DNA from: Aquirhabdus sp.
GTDB taxonomy: Bacteria > Pseudomonadota > Gammaproteobacteria > Pseudomonadales > Moraxellaceae
Direction of reading: 5' to 3'
Assembly (NCBI GenBank): GCA_030151145.1
Contig: JASLEL010000374.1
Span: 1-39,369 of the forward strand
Length of the DNA: 39,369 nt
The translations under genes and the position numbers were made by a program. The notes beneath the pieces were generated by a model. The model worked only from the letters and a program-made list of their open reading frames with translations. It searched no databases and was not told the origin of the DNA. Every line of letters begins with the position of its first letter. Within the stretch, counting starts at the first letter, position 1. Shown here in pieces: positions 1 through 8,415 of this stretch.

Positions 1-2
1 CT

Positions 3-1781
3 GGGTGTGGCGGTGGCTCAGGGGGCAGTGCGGCCCCAAGTCCGACGCCTATGCCCAGCCCGACGCCATCTCCGGGGCCGACACAGAGCCCTAGCCCGAA
101 TCCATCACCCACTCCGGCACCAAACCCGGCCCCCGCACCTGCGCCCACCACCACCAATACCCCGACCATCGCCAATGTGCCTGCGGGCTGGAGTGTCGGG
201 AAAATCGTGATCGGGCCGAACTATGTATTCAACGCCAATAACTATGCCAGCGTGCCTTATGTAGGCAATCAGTTCGATGTGTCTCTACCGATGTTTGACG
301 GTACATCCCTTCAGTATGCGGTGCAATCCATGACCGTCCAGATCAGCGGTGTCTCGGTGCCGATGTCACTGCTCCCGATTGATTCGCCACCGGAGAGCAT
401 CTGGCATACCATCGTGGATGTCACTAATGTGCCGAGCGGGACGTATCCGCTGACGATTACCATCGTCGATGCCAAGGGTAATACCGGTACGGTCACCAAA
501 AATGTCGTCATTGATCGTCCGCCGATACTGCAGATTACTGCGCCGGTCAATAATAATGCCGTGATCCTGAGTGCGACGAACCCCATCAGCTACAATGCAA
601 CCTGCACGGATGACTACCAGTGTGTCGGACTGGCCCTGACCGTCGTCGGGGATAAAACTGTGGCATCGGGCATTAACAGCCTGTCGGGTACACTGGATCT
701 GACACCTTATGATGGTAAAACCATCACCTTGCAATACACGGCGGCAGATAATGTCGGACAGCTCACGACGTCCAACATCCAGCTCACCGTTGATTTGAAT
801 GCCAATGCAAGTCTGGTCAAGACAGTCCCGGGCAATATCGTGGATACGGATGGTAATCGGGTGTTGTATACCGACAGTACCAATTCCAAACTTTATTTGA
901 ATGATTTAAGCAAGCAGACCACGACTCTGCTGTATACCCTACCAAATTCGAACGTGGTCTATAGCAATCCCACGCTGACCTCTGCCGGTGCGGCATGGGT
1001 AGTCTATAACGCCAAAACACTGCCGTTAGTGAATGAGCTGTACTCCTATGAAAATGGCAATCTGGTGGATCTTGGTCCTGGCGATGGCAGCAGTCTCGCG
1101 ACACAAGGGAACTACTTGATCTGGACGGGGACGCCGAGTACGTCATATACGCTCTATGAGCGCAATCTGGCGCAGGGGACCAATACCACGTTAGGTACCA
1201 ATGTCGGTAATACCCAGAACGCCGTTGCGGCCAATGGCGCCGTTGCCTATTGGATATCAACCCTGGTTATGACACCTTCCACCTATAAGCAGACCGTCTA
1301 TCTCGCTCAGGGTGGGACCTCACAGGTGGTGGGCACGGGTATTTATCCTGTAACAGATGGCACAAGTGTGATGTATATCAACGCTAATCCCAGTAGCACC
1401 AATGGCATTACGACACCAAGTACACTTTACTATGCAAACGGGACCAATCCACCCGTGACACTGGGATCGACGCTCGGCGGGACATACCTCATCAATAATG
1501 GCTGGATTGCATACAGCCTCAGTCAGAATGGGGTTGAGGAGGTCTGGCGGGGCACATCTCAGGGTACGAATACCCAATTAACCTTTTACGCGACGGGTGG
1601 CAGCGTCGAGGCACTGGATAGCACGGGCGCGGTGATATTGAGAGCCAATCATCATCGTTACTATGTGGCACCGAACAGCACCACACTGGTTGATCTGGGG
1701 GCGCCCATCGGTCGTGCGGTATTCATCTCTGGCAAGCTGTATGCCTATCTCAATGGCACGCTGTTGAGCATTGCGATTTAG
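3..1781 (+). CDS. Proline-rich lipoprotein with Ig-like and beta-propeller-like regions (5' partial)
   Basis: The reading frame is open to the left edge, so the gene starts outside the window; 592 residues are visible. The first visible residues are GCGGGSGGS. A Gly-Cys preceded by a partial ?CT codon (Ser/Pro/Thr/Ala) fits the end of a lipobox, so Cys2 of the visible part is probably the lipidated residue. A Pro/Ser/Thr/Ala linker of about 40 residues follows. Residues of roughly 70-270 look like Ig-like strands with many Val, Thr and Asn and a motif such as GNTGTVTKNVVID. The C-terminal half has repeating short segments (NRVLYTDSTNSKLYLNDL and similar) like TolB/WD40-type propeller blades. 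It is probably an outer-membrane or surface lipoprotein. The linker resembles the one in the nucleotidase lipoprotein at 36187-38295. The lipoprotein call is fairly sure; the function is unknown. Confidence 0.75.
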   Translation, partial: GCGGGSGGSAAPSPTPMPSPTPSPGPTQSPSPNPSPTPAPNPAPAPAPTTTNTPTIANVPAGWSVGKIVIGPNYVFNANNYASVPYVGNQFDVSLPMFDGTSLQYAVQSMTVQISGVSVPMSLLPIDSPPESIWHTIVDVTNVPSGTYPLTITIVDAKGNTGTVTKNVVIDRPPILQITAPVNNNAVILSATNPISYNATCTDDYQCVGLALTVVGDKTVASGINSLSGTLDLTPYDGKTITLQYTAADNVGQLTTSNIQLTVDLNANASLVKTVPGNIVDTDGNRVLYTDSTNSKLYLNDLSKQTTTLLYTLPNSNVVYSNPTLTSAGAAWVVYNAKTLPLVNELYSYENGNLVDLGPGDGSSLATQGNYLIWTGTPSTSYTLYERNLAQGTNTTLGTNVGNTQNAVAANGAVAYWISTLVMTPSTYKQTVYLAQGGTSQVVGTGIYPVTDGTSVMYINANPSSTNGITTPSTLYYANGTNPPVTLGSTLGGTYLINNGWIAYSLSQNGVEEVWRGTSQGTNTQLTFYATGGSVEALDSTGAVILRANHHRYYVAPNSTTLVDLGAPIGRAVFISGKLYAYLNGTLLSIAI

Positions 1782-1808
1782 ATCAATGCTGCTCAAGTTT
1801 AACGGATA

Positions 1809-1837
1809 AAAAAGCCCCTCATATCGAGGGGCTTTTT
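1809..1837. terminator. Bidirectional intrinsic terminator between convergent genes
   Basis: A perfect 12-bp stem (AAAAAGCCCCTC with GAGGGGCTTTTT) encloses a 5-nt loop. It has A-runs and T-runs on both sides, so it can work on both strands. It lies 28 bp after the lipoprotein stop and about 20 bp after the stop of the convergent efflux channel gene. Confidence 0.9.
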
Positions 1838-1856
1838 CAATTCAGGTTGGTGCTGG

Positions 1857-3350
1857 TTACTGTTTGATCACCTGAGCGGTGGTCGAGCTGACGTTATCAG
1901 GGACATTCAGACCGGTCTGATTGATCGCGCCGCCACCCAGTGCGGTGTAGAGATTGACCTGACTCAGGAGGTTCGATTCCTTGAGCGTGATCTGCGACTG
2001 CTGGGCGCTGTAGAGTGCAGTCTGGGCGACCAGCACCGAGACGTAGCTGTCTACACCAGCCTTAAAGCGGGCCTGCTCCAGATCGTAGTTGGTGGTGGTG
2101 GCATCGACCAGACGGCTCTGGGCCGCCAGACGGTCATCCAGTGTAGCACGGGTCGCGAGTACGTCAGCGACTTCGCGGAACGCGGTCTGGATCGATTTCT
2201 CATAGGCCGCCAGCGCCAACTTTTGGTTGACCTTGGCAGTATCCAGGTTGGCACGGCGCGCGCCACCATCAAAGATCGGCAGATTAATCGAAGGACCCGC
2301 TGACCACAGGAAGCTGCCGCTTGAGAACAGATCCGACAGGCTGCTGCTGGCATAGCCGACACTACCCGTCAGGCTGATGGTCGGGAAATACGCCGCGCGG
2401 GCAGCCGCGATATTGGCACCCGTGGCTTTCAGACTGAATTCGGTCTGGGCAATATCCGGACGATAGTGCAGAAGCTCGCTGGGCAGACCTGGCGTCAGAC
2501 CTTGGTTGACGGTGATCTGATCAACCGCGCCCTGTGGGATCAGCTCGCTGGGCACGCCTTGGCCGATCAGCAGCGCCATCAGGTTACGGTCTTGAGCGAC
2601 GGTGGTCTGATAGTTGCCGATGGCGAGCTTTGCATTTTCAACGCTGATCTGGGCCTGCTTGACCGCAGCCAGCGCAATGATCCCGGCCTTGAACTGCTTT
2701 TCGTTCAGGTCATAGGATTGCTGCTGGGCTTTTAGGGTTTGCTGGGCCAGCTTCAGTTGCTCTTGATCGAAGGCCAGTGCCAGATATTGCTGGGCGATCT
2801 GGCTGATCAGGCTGATTTGCTCGGTGGCCTGTGCGCTTTGGGTGGAGTAGAAACTTTGCAGTGCCGCATCTTTGAGGTTTGCAACGCGACCCCAGAAGTC
2901 CAGCTCATAGCTGGTCAGGCCGAGACCGGCTTTGTACTGGGTGGTGTTGTCGGATTTGTTGCCGGTCGTGGTCGAGCCGCCATTGACGCCGACAGTCGGG
3001 AACTGGGCGGCGCGTGAGATTTGATACTGGGCACGGGCATGCTCGACGTTGAGCACGGCGGTGCGCATGTCGCGGTTATTGTCGAGTCCGAGCTGGATCA
3101 ATTGCTTAAGCTTGGGATCGGTAAAGTACTCTTTCCAGCCTTGCGCGGCGATGGAGGAACCATTGCTAGCTGCACTCTGATCCAGCAGGGTCGGGTAGGC
3201 CGGGCTGGTCAGATTGCTGGCAGCCGCAGGATCAGGCTGACGCAGGAGGCTGGTGCAGCCGGACAAGGCCAGCGATGCCGCCAGTGCGCCGAGCACCAGT
3301 TTGCCATGAGCACGGGTAGGGGAAGGGAGACGAGTGTCTAGTGCGTTCAT
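1857..3350 (-). CDS. adeK: RND efflux outer-membrane channel lipoprotein (OprM/AdeK family)
   Basis: This is the outer-membrane channel of a tripartite multidrug pump; 497 residues, close to the AdeK/OprM size. The N-terminus has a signal peptide ending in the lipobox LSGC, so the protein is probably lipidated. The two repeated outer-membrane efflux domains typical of the family are visible: alpha-helical stretches rich in Gln and Ala (EQISLISQIAQQYLALAFD; later AYEKSIQTAFREVADVLA), and the family signature around LPSELLHYRPDIAQTE before the second repeat. The start ATG overlaps the stop of the permease gene by four bases (ATGA), which implies translational coupling. It is the last gene of the fusion protein-permease-channel operon and ends at the shared terminator at 1809-1837. 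The symbol is by family resemblance and gene order; oprM-type names are equally possible. Confidence 0.93.
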   Translation of the reverse strand: MNALDTRLPSPTRAHGKLVLGALAASLALSGCTSLLRQPDPAAASNLTSPAYPTLLDQSAASNGSSIAAQGWKEYFTDPKLKQLIQLGLDNNRDMRTAVLNVEHARAQYQISRAAQFPTVGVNGGSTTTGNKSDNTTQYKAGLGLTSYELDFWGRVANLKDAALQSFYSTQSAQATEQISLISQIAQQYLALAFDQEQLKLAQQTLKAQQQSYDLNEKQFKAGIIALAAVKQAQISVENAKLAIGNYQTTVAQDRNLMALLIGQGVPSELIPQGAVDQITVNQGLTPGLPSELLHYRPDIAQTEFSLKATGANIAAARAAYFPTISLTGSVGYASSSLSDLFSSGSFLWSAGPSINLPIFDGGARRANLDTAKVNQKLALAAYEKSIQTAFREVADVLATRATLDDRLAAQSRLVDATTTNYDLEQARFKAGVDSYVSVLVAQTALYSAQQSQITLKESNLLSQVNLYTALGGGAINQTGLNVPDNVSSTTAQVIKQ

Positions 3351-6300
3351 TTTTCACTTTCCGTTGGTTGACTTGCACGATGTGCAGGCTTGGAGGAATG
3401 CGTGGTGTGAGGCGTGCTCTTGAAAGCACGGCGGACCCACAGATAAAACACCGGGATGAGGAAAATCCCGAAGATGGTGGCGGAGAGCATGCCGCCGATC
3501 ACGCCGGTACCGATCGCGTGCTGGCTGCCTGAGCCTGCACCAGCGCTGACCGCCAGTGGCAGTACGCCCAGAATGAAGGCCATCGAGGTCATGATGATCG
3601 GGCGCAGACGAATGCGCACTGCATGCATGATCGAATGCAGCAGGTCTTCGCCTTGCTCCTGCAGCTCAACCGCAAACTCGACGATCAGAATGGCGTTCTT
3701 GGCCGAGATCCCGATCACGACGAGCAGACCCACCTGCAGGTAGATGTCGTTGGCGAGGCCGCGGAACCAGGTTGCCAGCAGCGCACCCATCACACCGAGC
3801 GGTACGACCAGCATGATGGCAAACGGAATCGACCAGCTCTCATACAGTGCAGCCAGACACAGGAACACGATCAGCATGGACAAGGCGTAGAGCGCCGGAG
3901 CCTGAGAGCCGGAGATTTTTTCTTCCAGCGATAGACCCGTCCACTCAAAGCCGATGCCCTTAGGCAGCTTGGCGGCGATTTCTTCCATCGCTTTCATGGC
4001 ATCGCCCGTGCTCTTGCCCGGTGCGGCGTTACCCTGAATTTCGATGGAGGGTGCGCCGTTGTAGCGTTGTAGCTGGGGCGGACCATAGGTCCAGTTGCCT
4101 TTGGTAAATGCCGTCAACGGTACCATGTTGCCGGTCGAGCCGCGGACATACCATTTCGACAAGTCTTCAGGGTTCATCCGCGAGTCGGCATCCCCTTGCA
4201 GATAGACTTTCTTGATCCGGTTCTGGTCGATGAACTGATTGACGTAGGTGCCCCCCCACGCGGTCGAGATGGTGTTGTTGACATCGCCGATCGAGACACC
4301 GGTGGCACCGACCTGTGCATGGTTGACATCAAAGTTGTATTGCGGTGAGTCATCCAGTGCATTGGGACGCACGCCGGTCAGGATGCCTTTGTATTTCGGG
4401 TCGGTTGCCGCCATGCCGAGCAATTGATTGCGCGCGGCGATCAACTGGTCATGGCCCAAGCCCGCCTGATCCTCCAACTGCATGTCAAAGCCGTTAGCCA
4501 CCCCGAGCTCAATCACCGCTGGCGGCGGGAAGGCAAAGATCATGGCGTCTTTAAACTGTGACAGGGCTTTCATGGCCCGTCCTGCCAGCGCGCCGACGGT
4601 CTGCGCAGGTCCGGGACGCTGTGACCAGTCTTTTAAGCGGACGAAGACGATCCCCATGTTTTGACCGGTCCCGGCGAAGCTGAAGCCTGCGACCGAGAAC
4701 ACACCCTGCACCGTATCTTTTTCCTGATTCAGGTAATAGTTCTCGACTTGGGTGATGGTCCGCATGGCGCGTTCCTGTGTCGCACCGGTGGGCAGCACGA
4801 TCTGGGTAAACATGATGCCTTGGTCTTCATCCGGCAGGAATGACGATGGCAGACGCACGAACAGCAGGCCCAATACCAACAGGATCGCACCGTAGATGAT
4901 GGTGTAGCGACCGCTCTTGGCGAGCATTTTGCCCACGGTACTCTGGTATTTTTCGCTGCCGCGATTAAAGGTGCGGTTAAACCAGCCGAAGAAACCGCCT
5001 TTCTCATGGTGATCCGGATCGGGTGCCTTCAGGATCGTGGCACACAGCGCCGGCGTCAGGATCAGGGCGGTGACCACCGACAGACCCATGGCTGAGATCA
5101 GCGTGACGGCAAACTGACGGTAAATCACGCCGGTTGAGCCACCGAAGAAGATCATTGGCACGAAGACCGCCGACAGTACGACGCCGATCCCGACCAGCGC
5201 ACCAGTGATCTGATCCATGGAGTGGCGGGTGGCTTCTAGCGGTCCAAGCTTCTCCTCATGCATGACGCGTTCGACGTTTTCCACCACCACGATGGCGTCG
5301 TCGACGAGCAGACCGATGGCGAGCACCAGACCAAACATGGTCAGGGTATTGATCGAGTAACCAAAGAAATGCAGGATGCCGAAGGTGCCGAGCAGGACCA
5401 CCGGTACCGCAATGGTCGGAATCAGGGTCGCACGGAAATTCTGCAGGAACAGGTACATGACCAGAAACACCAGCACGATGGCTTCGATCAGGGTCTCGAT
5501 CACGTTTTTGATCGAGAGCTTGACCACGGGTGTCGTGTCATAAGGAATGACCACTTCGAGCCCTTTAGGGAAGGTGGCTTTGAGCTGATCCAGCTTGTCT
5601 TGTACTGCTTTGGCGGTATCCAGTGCATTGGCACCGGCCGCCAGCTTGATCGCGACCCCGGCGGCGGGATTGCGGTTGTAGCGGGCGACGGTCTCATAAT
5701 TTTCACCGCCCAGCTCGACGCGGGCAACATCACCCAGATGAACCTCGGCACCGCCGCTTGCGGTCTTGAGCAGGATCTTGCGGAAGTCTTCAGGGGACTT
5801 CAGCAGGCTCTGGGTCGTGACGGTGGCATTCAGCTCCTGTCCTGCGACGGCAGGTGCACCGCCCAGCTGACCGGCCGACACTGAGGCGTTCTGTGCCTGA
5901 ATGGCAGTGATGACGTCCGAGGTGGTGAGCTGGTAGTTATTCAGCTTGCCCGGGTCGAGCCAGATACGCATGGCGTACTGGGTCCCGAACACCTGAATAT
6001 CGCCCACACCCTGCACGCGGCTCAACGGATCAATCACATGGCTGACGACATAGTCGGCGACCGCATAGCGGTCCATGCTGCCGTCGGTTGAGATGAAGCC
6101 CAACACCTGCATGAAGGTCCGGCCGGATTTATTCACCGTGACGCCGAGCTGCTGTACTGATTGCGGCAGTAGGGTGATCCCGGCTTGCAGTTTGTTCTGC
6201 ACCTGAACCTGTGCGATGTCGGGGTTGGTCCCGGCTTTAAAGTACACAGTGACCGAGACCGCACCGCTCGATGAGCTGGTCGAGGACATGTAATACATGC

Positions 6301-6520
6301 CATCCAGACCTTTCATCTGCTGCTCGATGATCTGGGTGACGGTGTTCTCTACCGTCTGAGCCGAGGCACCGGGGTAGTTGGCGCTGATGGTGATGGTCGG
6401 CGGCGCGATACTGGGGTACTGCGCAACCGACATCCCGCGAATGGACAAGATCCCGCCCAGCATGACCAGAATGGCCAATACCCAGGCAAAGATGGGACGA
6501 TCAATAAAAAAACGAGACAT
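3347..6520 (-). CDS. adeJ: RND multidrug efflux permease (AcrB/MexB/AdeJ family)
   Basis: Inner-membrane proton/drug antiporter of the tripartite pump; 1057 residues, against 1058 for AdeJ. It begins MSRFFIDRPIFAWVLAIL, the usual first transmembrane segment. The proton-relay pair Asp-Asp is present near residue 407 (GLLVDDAIVVVENVERV), and the matching Lys near residue 940 lies in GISAKNAILIVEFAVE. Large periplasmic loops contain the expected docking and porter regions. A good ribosome-binding site (AAGGAG) lies 7 bases before the ATG. It is 11 bp downstream of the fusion protein gene and overlaps the channel gene by 4 bp, so the three are one transcript. Broad substrate export (antibiotics, dyes, detergents) is known for the family; the substrates here cannot be read from sequence. 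Confidence 0.96.
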   Translation of the reverse strand: MSRFFIDRPIFAWVLAILVMLGGILSIRGMSVAQYPSIAPPTITISANYPGASAQTVENTVTQIIEQQMKGLDGMYYMSSTSSSSGAVSVTVYFKAGTNPDIAQVQVQNKLQAGITLLPQSVQQLGVTVNKSGRTFMQVLGFISTDGSMDRYAVADYVVSHVIDPLSRVQGVGDIQVFGTQYAMRIWLDPGKLNNYQLTTSDVITAIQAQNASVSAGQLGGAPAVAGQELNATVTTQSLLKSPEDFRKILLKTASGGAEVHLGDVARVELGGENYETVARYNRNPAAGVAIKLAAGANALDTAKAVQDKLDQLKATFPKGLEVVIPYDTTPVVKLSIKNVIETLIEAIVLVFLVMYLFLQNFRATLIPTIAVPVVLLGTFGILHFFGYSINTLTMFGLVLAIGLLVDDAIVVVENVERVMHEEKLGPLEATRHSMDQITGALVGIGVVLSAVFVPMIFFGGSTGVIYRQFAVTLISAMGLSVVTALILTPALCATILKAPDPDHHEKGGFFGWFNRTFNRGSEKYQSTVGKMLAKSGRYTIIYGAILLVLGLLFVRLPSSFLPDEDQGIMFTQIVLPTGATQERAMRTITQVENYYLNQEKDTVQGVFSVAGFSFAGTGQNMGIVFVRLKDWSQRPGPAQTVGALAGRAMKALSQFKDAMIFAFPPPAVIELGVANGFDMQLEDQAGLGHDQLIAARNQLLGMAATDPKYKGILTGVRPNALDDSPQYNFDVNHAQVGATGVSIGDVNNTISTAWGGTYVNQFIDQNRIKKVYLQGDADSRMNPEDLSKWYVRGSTGNMVPLTAFTKGNWTYGPPQLQRYNGAPSIEIQGNAAPGKSTGDAMKAMEEIAAKLPKGIGFEWTGLSLEEKISGSQAPALYALSMLIVFLCLAALYESWSIPFAIMLVVPLGVMGALLATWFRGLANDIYLQVGLLVVIGISAKNAILIVEFAVELQEQGEDLLHSIMHAVRIRLRPIIMTSMAFILGVLPLAVSAGAGSGSQHAIGTGVIGGMLSATIFGIFLIPVFYLWVRRAFKSTPHTTHSSKPAHRASQPTESEK

Positions 6521-6531
6521 CTTGCCGCTCC

Positions 6532-7794
6532 TTATCCATGAGTCGCTTTACTGTCAGTGGCAGCCGGTTTGGCTGTGCTGACAGGAGCATTGGCGGAAGC
6601 GGGTGCATTTGGATCACTTTCGATGGCTTTGACTTTGGCACCGGGTTTGGCTTTTTGCAGGCCTTCGACGATCACACGTTCACCATCCTGCAGACCATCG
6701 GAGACGATCCACAGATTGCCTTGGGTACCGGCAAGCGTGATGGTGCGCGGGCTGACCGTACCATCGGGTCCGACCACCAGCACATTGGCATTGCCTTTGG
6801 GATCATGACTCACGGCCTGCTGCGGGAGCAGGATGCCGTCATGCACGACGCCTTGGGCAAGGCGGGCTTTGACATACATGCCGGGCAGCAGGGTGCCGGA
6901 CGGGTTCGGGACGATGGCGCGCAGGATCACCGAGCCAGTGGTCTGATCGACGCTGGCATTGGAGAATTGCAGCTGTCCCTTGATTGGGTAGGTACTGCCG
7001 TCTTCAAGCGTGAGGGTAATGCTGGCGTTGTCGGATTTGCCCAGCGTGCCGGACTGGATTTGCTGGCGCAGTTTCAGCATATCGGCGCTGGACTGGCTGA
7101 TGTTGACATACATCGGGTCCATCTGCTGGATGTTGACCAGTGCCGTGGTCTGATTGGCGACCACCAAGGCACCCGGCGTCACGCTCGACACGCCGCTTTG
7201 TCCTGTGATCGGCGAGCGCACAGTGGTGTAGGCGAGATTGATCTGGCTGCTCCGTAAAGAAGCCTCACTGGAGGCCAGATCCGCCTCAGACAGCGCGATC
7301 TGCTGGAAGGCATTATCATACTCAAGCTTACTCACGGCGTTGCTGGCGACCAATGCCTGATAGCGCTGACCGGTGACTTTGAGTGCGGCAAGGTTGGCTT
7401 TGTTGCGCTGCACGGCTGCGGCTGCGGCATCGACACTGGCCTGATAGGTCGCAGGATCAATCTGATACAGCGGCTGACCTGCTTTGACCAGAGCACCTTC
7501 AGTAAACAGACGCTTGATGATGATGCCGCCAACTTGCGGGATCACCGGCGACAGCTGATAGGCATTGGTGCGGCCTGCCAGCTCTACGGTCTTATCGACG
7601 GCACCGCGATGGGCGACAGCGACGATGACTTCGGGGGGCGGCATGGCACCGGGCGCACCACCAGCGGCTTGGGCGTCTTTTTTACCACAGCCCGCAAGGC
7701 TAAGGCTTAAGCTTGCGCTCATGACCACAACCAGCGGCCAGCGTACAGATGTCAGGGTATGCGTGGGTTGCAAAGCAAAATGTCGCAGTTTCAT
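6532..7794 (-). CDS. adeI: RND efflux periplasmic adaptor (membrane fusion) lipoprotein
   Basis: Periplasmic adaptor linking the permease and channel; 420 residues from the chosen start, close to AdeI (416). I chose the ATG at 7794 because AAGAGG lies 7 bases upstream and the signal peptide then starts at the natural place and ends at the lipobox LAGC. A longer frame would add 48 residues without signal character. The order is: lipoyl half-motif, an alpha hairpin rich in Ala and Gln (SVDAAAAAVQRNKANLAALK), a second lipoyl half (YTTVRSPITGQSGVSSVTPG), beta-barrel and membrane-proximal domain (LLPGMYVKARLAQGV), then an Ala/Pro/Thr-rich tail. It is the first gene of the operon. No regulator gene is adjacent. 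Confidence 0.95.
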   Translation of the reverse strand: MKLRHFALQPTHTLTSVRWPLVVVMSASLSLSLAGCGKKDAQAAGGAPGAMPPPEVIVAVAHRGAVDKTVELAGRTNAYQLSPVIPQVGGIIIKRLFTEGALVKAGQPLYQIDPATYQASVDAAAAAVQRNKANLAALKVTGQRYQALVASNAVSKLEYDNAFQQIALSEADLASSEASLRSSQINLAYTTVRSPITGQSGVSSVTPGALVVANQTTALVNIQQMDPMYVNISQSSADMLKLRQQIQSGTLGKSDNASITLTLEDGSTYPIKGQLQFSNASVDQTTGSVILRAIVPNPSGTLLPGMYVKARLAQGVVHDGILLPQQAVSHDPKGNANVLVVGPDGTVSPRTITLAGTQGNLWIVSDGLQDGERVIVEGLQKAKPGAKVKAIESDPNAPASANAPVSTAKPAATDSKATHG

Positions 7795-8415
7795 AACAAC
7801 CTCTTGTAATCGTAAAGCGCTTTTATGGGTGGGTGTCGGTGGCTGCTCAAATGGGTGCCAAGAACGATCATACCTCGTTGGCGTATGCGGGAGTACCATG
7901 GGCTGTATCATGATGTTTTTGCCTGACGTGGCAGGCAAGACACAAACACCTCGTCCAAAAAACAGATTTGAACAAACAGATCCATGACAGGTACATGATA
8001 GTGCGAAAGCGTGTAGACAATTTGATGACGTATCAGGTACAGAGCACGCTGCTGAATCATGTCGTATGCGCAGGCTGGCAGCATGCGCAATCTGTCGCTA
8101 CTCGCGATTCCCCCGAGGTGACACACCCGACCCAAGCGCTGATAAAGCTAAACTGAGCAGTTCTGTTTTGAAGAGTACTGCTTAGTACAAAACGGCGCAA
8201 GTGGTCTGTTCGGTTAAATTTCAAAACGTAACATTTTGTCGTGCTGATCAGCAAATTGTGTGTTTGCTGTCCTTGGATTTTATTGTGTCAATCATTACAG
8301 AATAAGTCAAATATTTCTTGCATCGGTGGCTTGTCATGCATGCTTTAGAGGAGCTGCTCGCCTTGATGGCATGGTGCATGTCGGTCGATATGACATGTGC
8401 CATGCCGGCGTGTGA
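7795..8415. other. Intergenic region between efflux operon and Gcr-family gene
   Basis: About 620 bp without a convincing gene; short frames here have no family resemblance. It must hold the promoter of the efflux operon (minus strand), though I cannot fix a -35/-10 pair. Besides the dyad at 7919-7938 it holds a second dyad, CAGCAAA/TTTGCTG at 8249-8269 with a 7-base spacer. It also holds a loose 9-bp stem at 8152-8186 (17-base loop, one G-T pair), which could be a weak terminator for the Gcr-family gene. CAGGTAC occurs twice (7988-7994 and 8034-8040). Confidence 0.5.
7919..7938. promoter_or_regulatory. Inverted repeat upstream of the efflux operon (possible operator)
   Basis: TTGCCTG, six bases, then CAGGCAA: a perfect 7+7 dyad about 125 bp upstream of the adaptor start codon. 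It has no T-tract in either direction beyond a short A-run, so it fits a protein-binding site better than a terminator. Which factor binds is unknown. Confidence 0.35.
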
